Assembly: GCA_031732875.1 (NCBI GenBank)
Contig: JAVMKL010000057.1
Span: 1-7,014 of the forward strand
Origin: JAVMKJ01 sp031732875
Lineage (GTDB): Bacteria > Pseudomonadota > Gammaproteobacteria > Competibacterales > Competibacteraceae
Reading direction: 5' to 3'
Length of the DNA stretch: 7,014 bases
The translations under genes were made by a program, and so were the position numbers. Of the stretch, positions 6,384-7,014 are shown piece by piece (position 1 is the stretch's first letter; the number at the start of each line of letters is the position of its first letter). Below the pieces are notes generated by a model that saw nothing but the letters and a program-made list of their open reading frames with translations, ran no database searches and was not told where the DNA came from.

Positions 6384-6818
6384 TCAGATTTGGTCCAGCG
6401 GGCTGGTGACGCCCTTGCCACCGCGATTGAGAATGTGGGTATAGATCATAGTGGTCGAAACGTCCGAATGACCGGGCAATTCCTGCACGGTGCGGATGTC
6501 GTGGCCCGACATCAGAAGGTGGGTGGCGAAGCTGTGGCGCAGGGTGTGGGGCGTTGCTGGGCGACCCGATCCTTAGCTGCCTTCCCGCACCAGGATCTCC
6601 CGTCGCTCGAAATCGAGGTCCTTGACCCGCAGGCGGACGCATTCCATCAACTGCAGGCCGGCACCGTACAGGAGGTTGGCCATGAGTCGGTGGCGCCCCT
6701 CCAGGTGGGCCAGCACGGCGCGCACCTCGGTGGCGGTGAGAACAACCGGCAACCGGGCAGGACGCTTGGCCCGTTCCACGTTGTTCAGCCAACCGATGTC
6801 TTGTTCGAGCACTTCCTT
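6384..6818 (-). pseudogene. Decayed integron-type tyrosine recombinase (IntI-like)
   Basis: Two fragments in one frame match integron integrases. The first (6812-6573) reads EVLEQDIGWLNNVERAKRPA, then LPVVLTATEVRAVLAHLEG, then LLYGAGLQLMECVRLRVKDL, and ends VREGS-stop (TAA 6575-6573). After the stop the frame continues as GSGRPATPHTLRHSFATHLL, then MSGHDIRTVQELPGHSDVST, TMIYTHILNRGGKGVTSPLD and QI, stopping at 6386-6384. The second catalytic patch (HTLRH), the GHSD histidine and the Tyr nucleophile (codon 6443-6441) are retained. About 90-105 residues between VREG and the ATPHTLRH motif are missing, including the integron-specific insert. The first catalytic Arg of the GLRLME motif is Gln (codon 6653-6651). 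The N-terminal core-binding part is absent; homology fades at a TAG (6821-6819) where Tyr is usual. It cannot encode an active enzyme. In integrons attI and the cassettes lie upstream of intI, which here means to the right. A related non-integron recombinase is the alternative. Confidence 0.85.
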
Positions 6819-6835
6819 CTACTTTAATGGTCTTA

Positions 6836-6856
6836 TGGCAGATTGAACCGCTGCCA
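6836..6856. repeat. Small inverted repeat TGGCAG / CTGCCA
   Basis: TGGCAG (6836-6841) and CTGCCA (6851-6856) are perfect 6-bp arms around a 9-nt loop, just upstream of the recombinase relic's broken 5' end. No known site type fits; it may be chance. Confidence 0.3.
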
Positions 6857-6874
6857 GGTTGACGCCTGCGACGG

Positions 6875-6993
6875 ACCCCGATTATTGTTGTTATTTTGCA
6901 ATTTATATGATTTATCAATAAGTTGATATAGAGTCGCCGTGATTATACGTCAAAATCGACGTAAAGTAAGGCGTCGTTTAGGAAGTCTACTTC
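6875..6993 (+). promoter_or_regulatory. AT-rich putative promoter/operator region
   Basis: The stretch from about 6880 to 6965 is much richer in A and T than the rest of the window. TTGATA (6923-6928) and TATACG (6944-6949), 15 nt apart, are a weak plus-strand -35/-10 pair. Two perfect inverted repeats overlap them: TATCAA-taag-TTGATA (6913-6928) and TACGTC-aaaatc-GACGTA (6946-6963), with centres 34 bp apart. AGGAAG (6980-6985) lies 8 nt before ATG 6994. The placement is typical of repressor operators, but no regulator can be assigned. Confidence 0.4.
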
Positions 6994-7014
6994 ATGTTCG
7001 TCGGCGCTTCGCGC
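6994..7014 (+). CDS. Possible 5' end of a gene running off the window
   Basis: ATG at 6994 opens MFVGASR, the only seven codons visible before the edge. It is supported by AGGAAG 8 nt upstream and by the AT-rich, promoter-like stretch behind it, not by homology. The last 11 nt (GCGC-ttc-GCGC) also form a small hairpin. No function can be assigned. Confidence 0.3.

Noticed and set aside
6207..6827. A 206-codon plus-strand open frame through the repeats and the relic
   Set aside because: It is antisense to the recombinase homology and crosses the hairpin element; no motif supports it.
6352..6918. A 188-codon minus-strand open frame over the recombinase relic
   Set aside because: It is out of frame with the IntI-like motifs, which all lie in another frame; the translated sequence shows no family pattern.
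6980..7014. An attC recombination site
   Set aside because: GTTTAGG and the terminal GCGC hairpin are suggestive, but neither matches the GTTRRRY/RYYYAAC core pair and the right half is outside the window.
1..7014. CRISPR array, tRNA or rRNA genes
   Set aside because: No regularly spaced repeats and no cloverleaf or rRNA-like stretches were seen on either strand by eye.

Overview
The window is high-GC chromosomal DNA whose gene content points to a gammaproteobacterium. The evidence is an E. coli-type SerA with C-terminal ACT domain, a YaiL-type DUF2058 protein, a Pseudomonas-type D-2-hydroxyglutarate dehydrogenase, and the adjacent pair lolA-rarA. Genus cannot be fixed from the sequence. A Chromatiales or Competibacter-like lineage would fit the composition and the CCCTCTCCC-type repeat, but that is a guess.

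Left part (29-2678, minus strand): serA is followed by a DUF2058 gene and by an unrecognised single-pass membrane protein with a coiled coil and a beta-rich tail. All three run the same way with short gaps (63 and 76 nt) and may be cotranscribed. Middle (2679-4188): a 97-bp divergent intergenic region separates serA from an FAD-dependent D-2-hydroxyglutarate dehydrogenase gene on the plus strand, probably starting at a TTG. The pair is a recognised metabolic unit. SerA of this type can reduce 2-oxoglutarate to D-2-hydroxyglutarate, and the dehydrogenase reoxidises it, which helps pull the unfavourable first step of serine synthesis forward. Right-middle (4212-6156, minus strand): lolA, a periplasmic lipoprotein chaperone, and rarA, an AAA+ ATPase of replication-fork maintenance, are separated by 1 nt. 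They converge on the dehydrogenase gene.

Right end (6157-7014) is the accessory part and has no intact gene. It holds a strong CCCCTCTCCC hairpin that reads as a minus-strand terminator, a short direct repeat and a related inverted repeat, and a decayed integron-type tyrosine recombinase (about 6384-6818, minus). The recombinase has lost its N-terminal part and about 100 central residues. It carries an in-frame stop and has Gln where the first catalytic Arg should be. To its right is a clearly AT-rich stretch with two 6-bp inverted repeats placed around a weak promoter-like pair. These precede a Shine-Dalgarno and an ATG whose frame runs off the window edge.

No wholly new system is demonstrable here. 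The most unusual material is the recombinase relic with its repeats and the AT-rich palindromic control-like region at the right edge.
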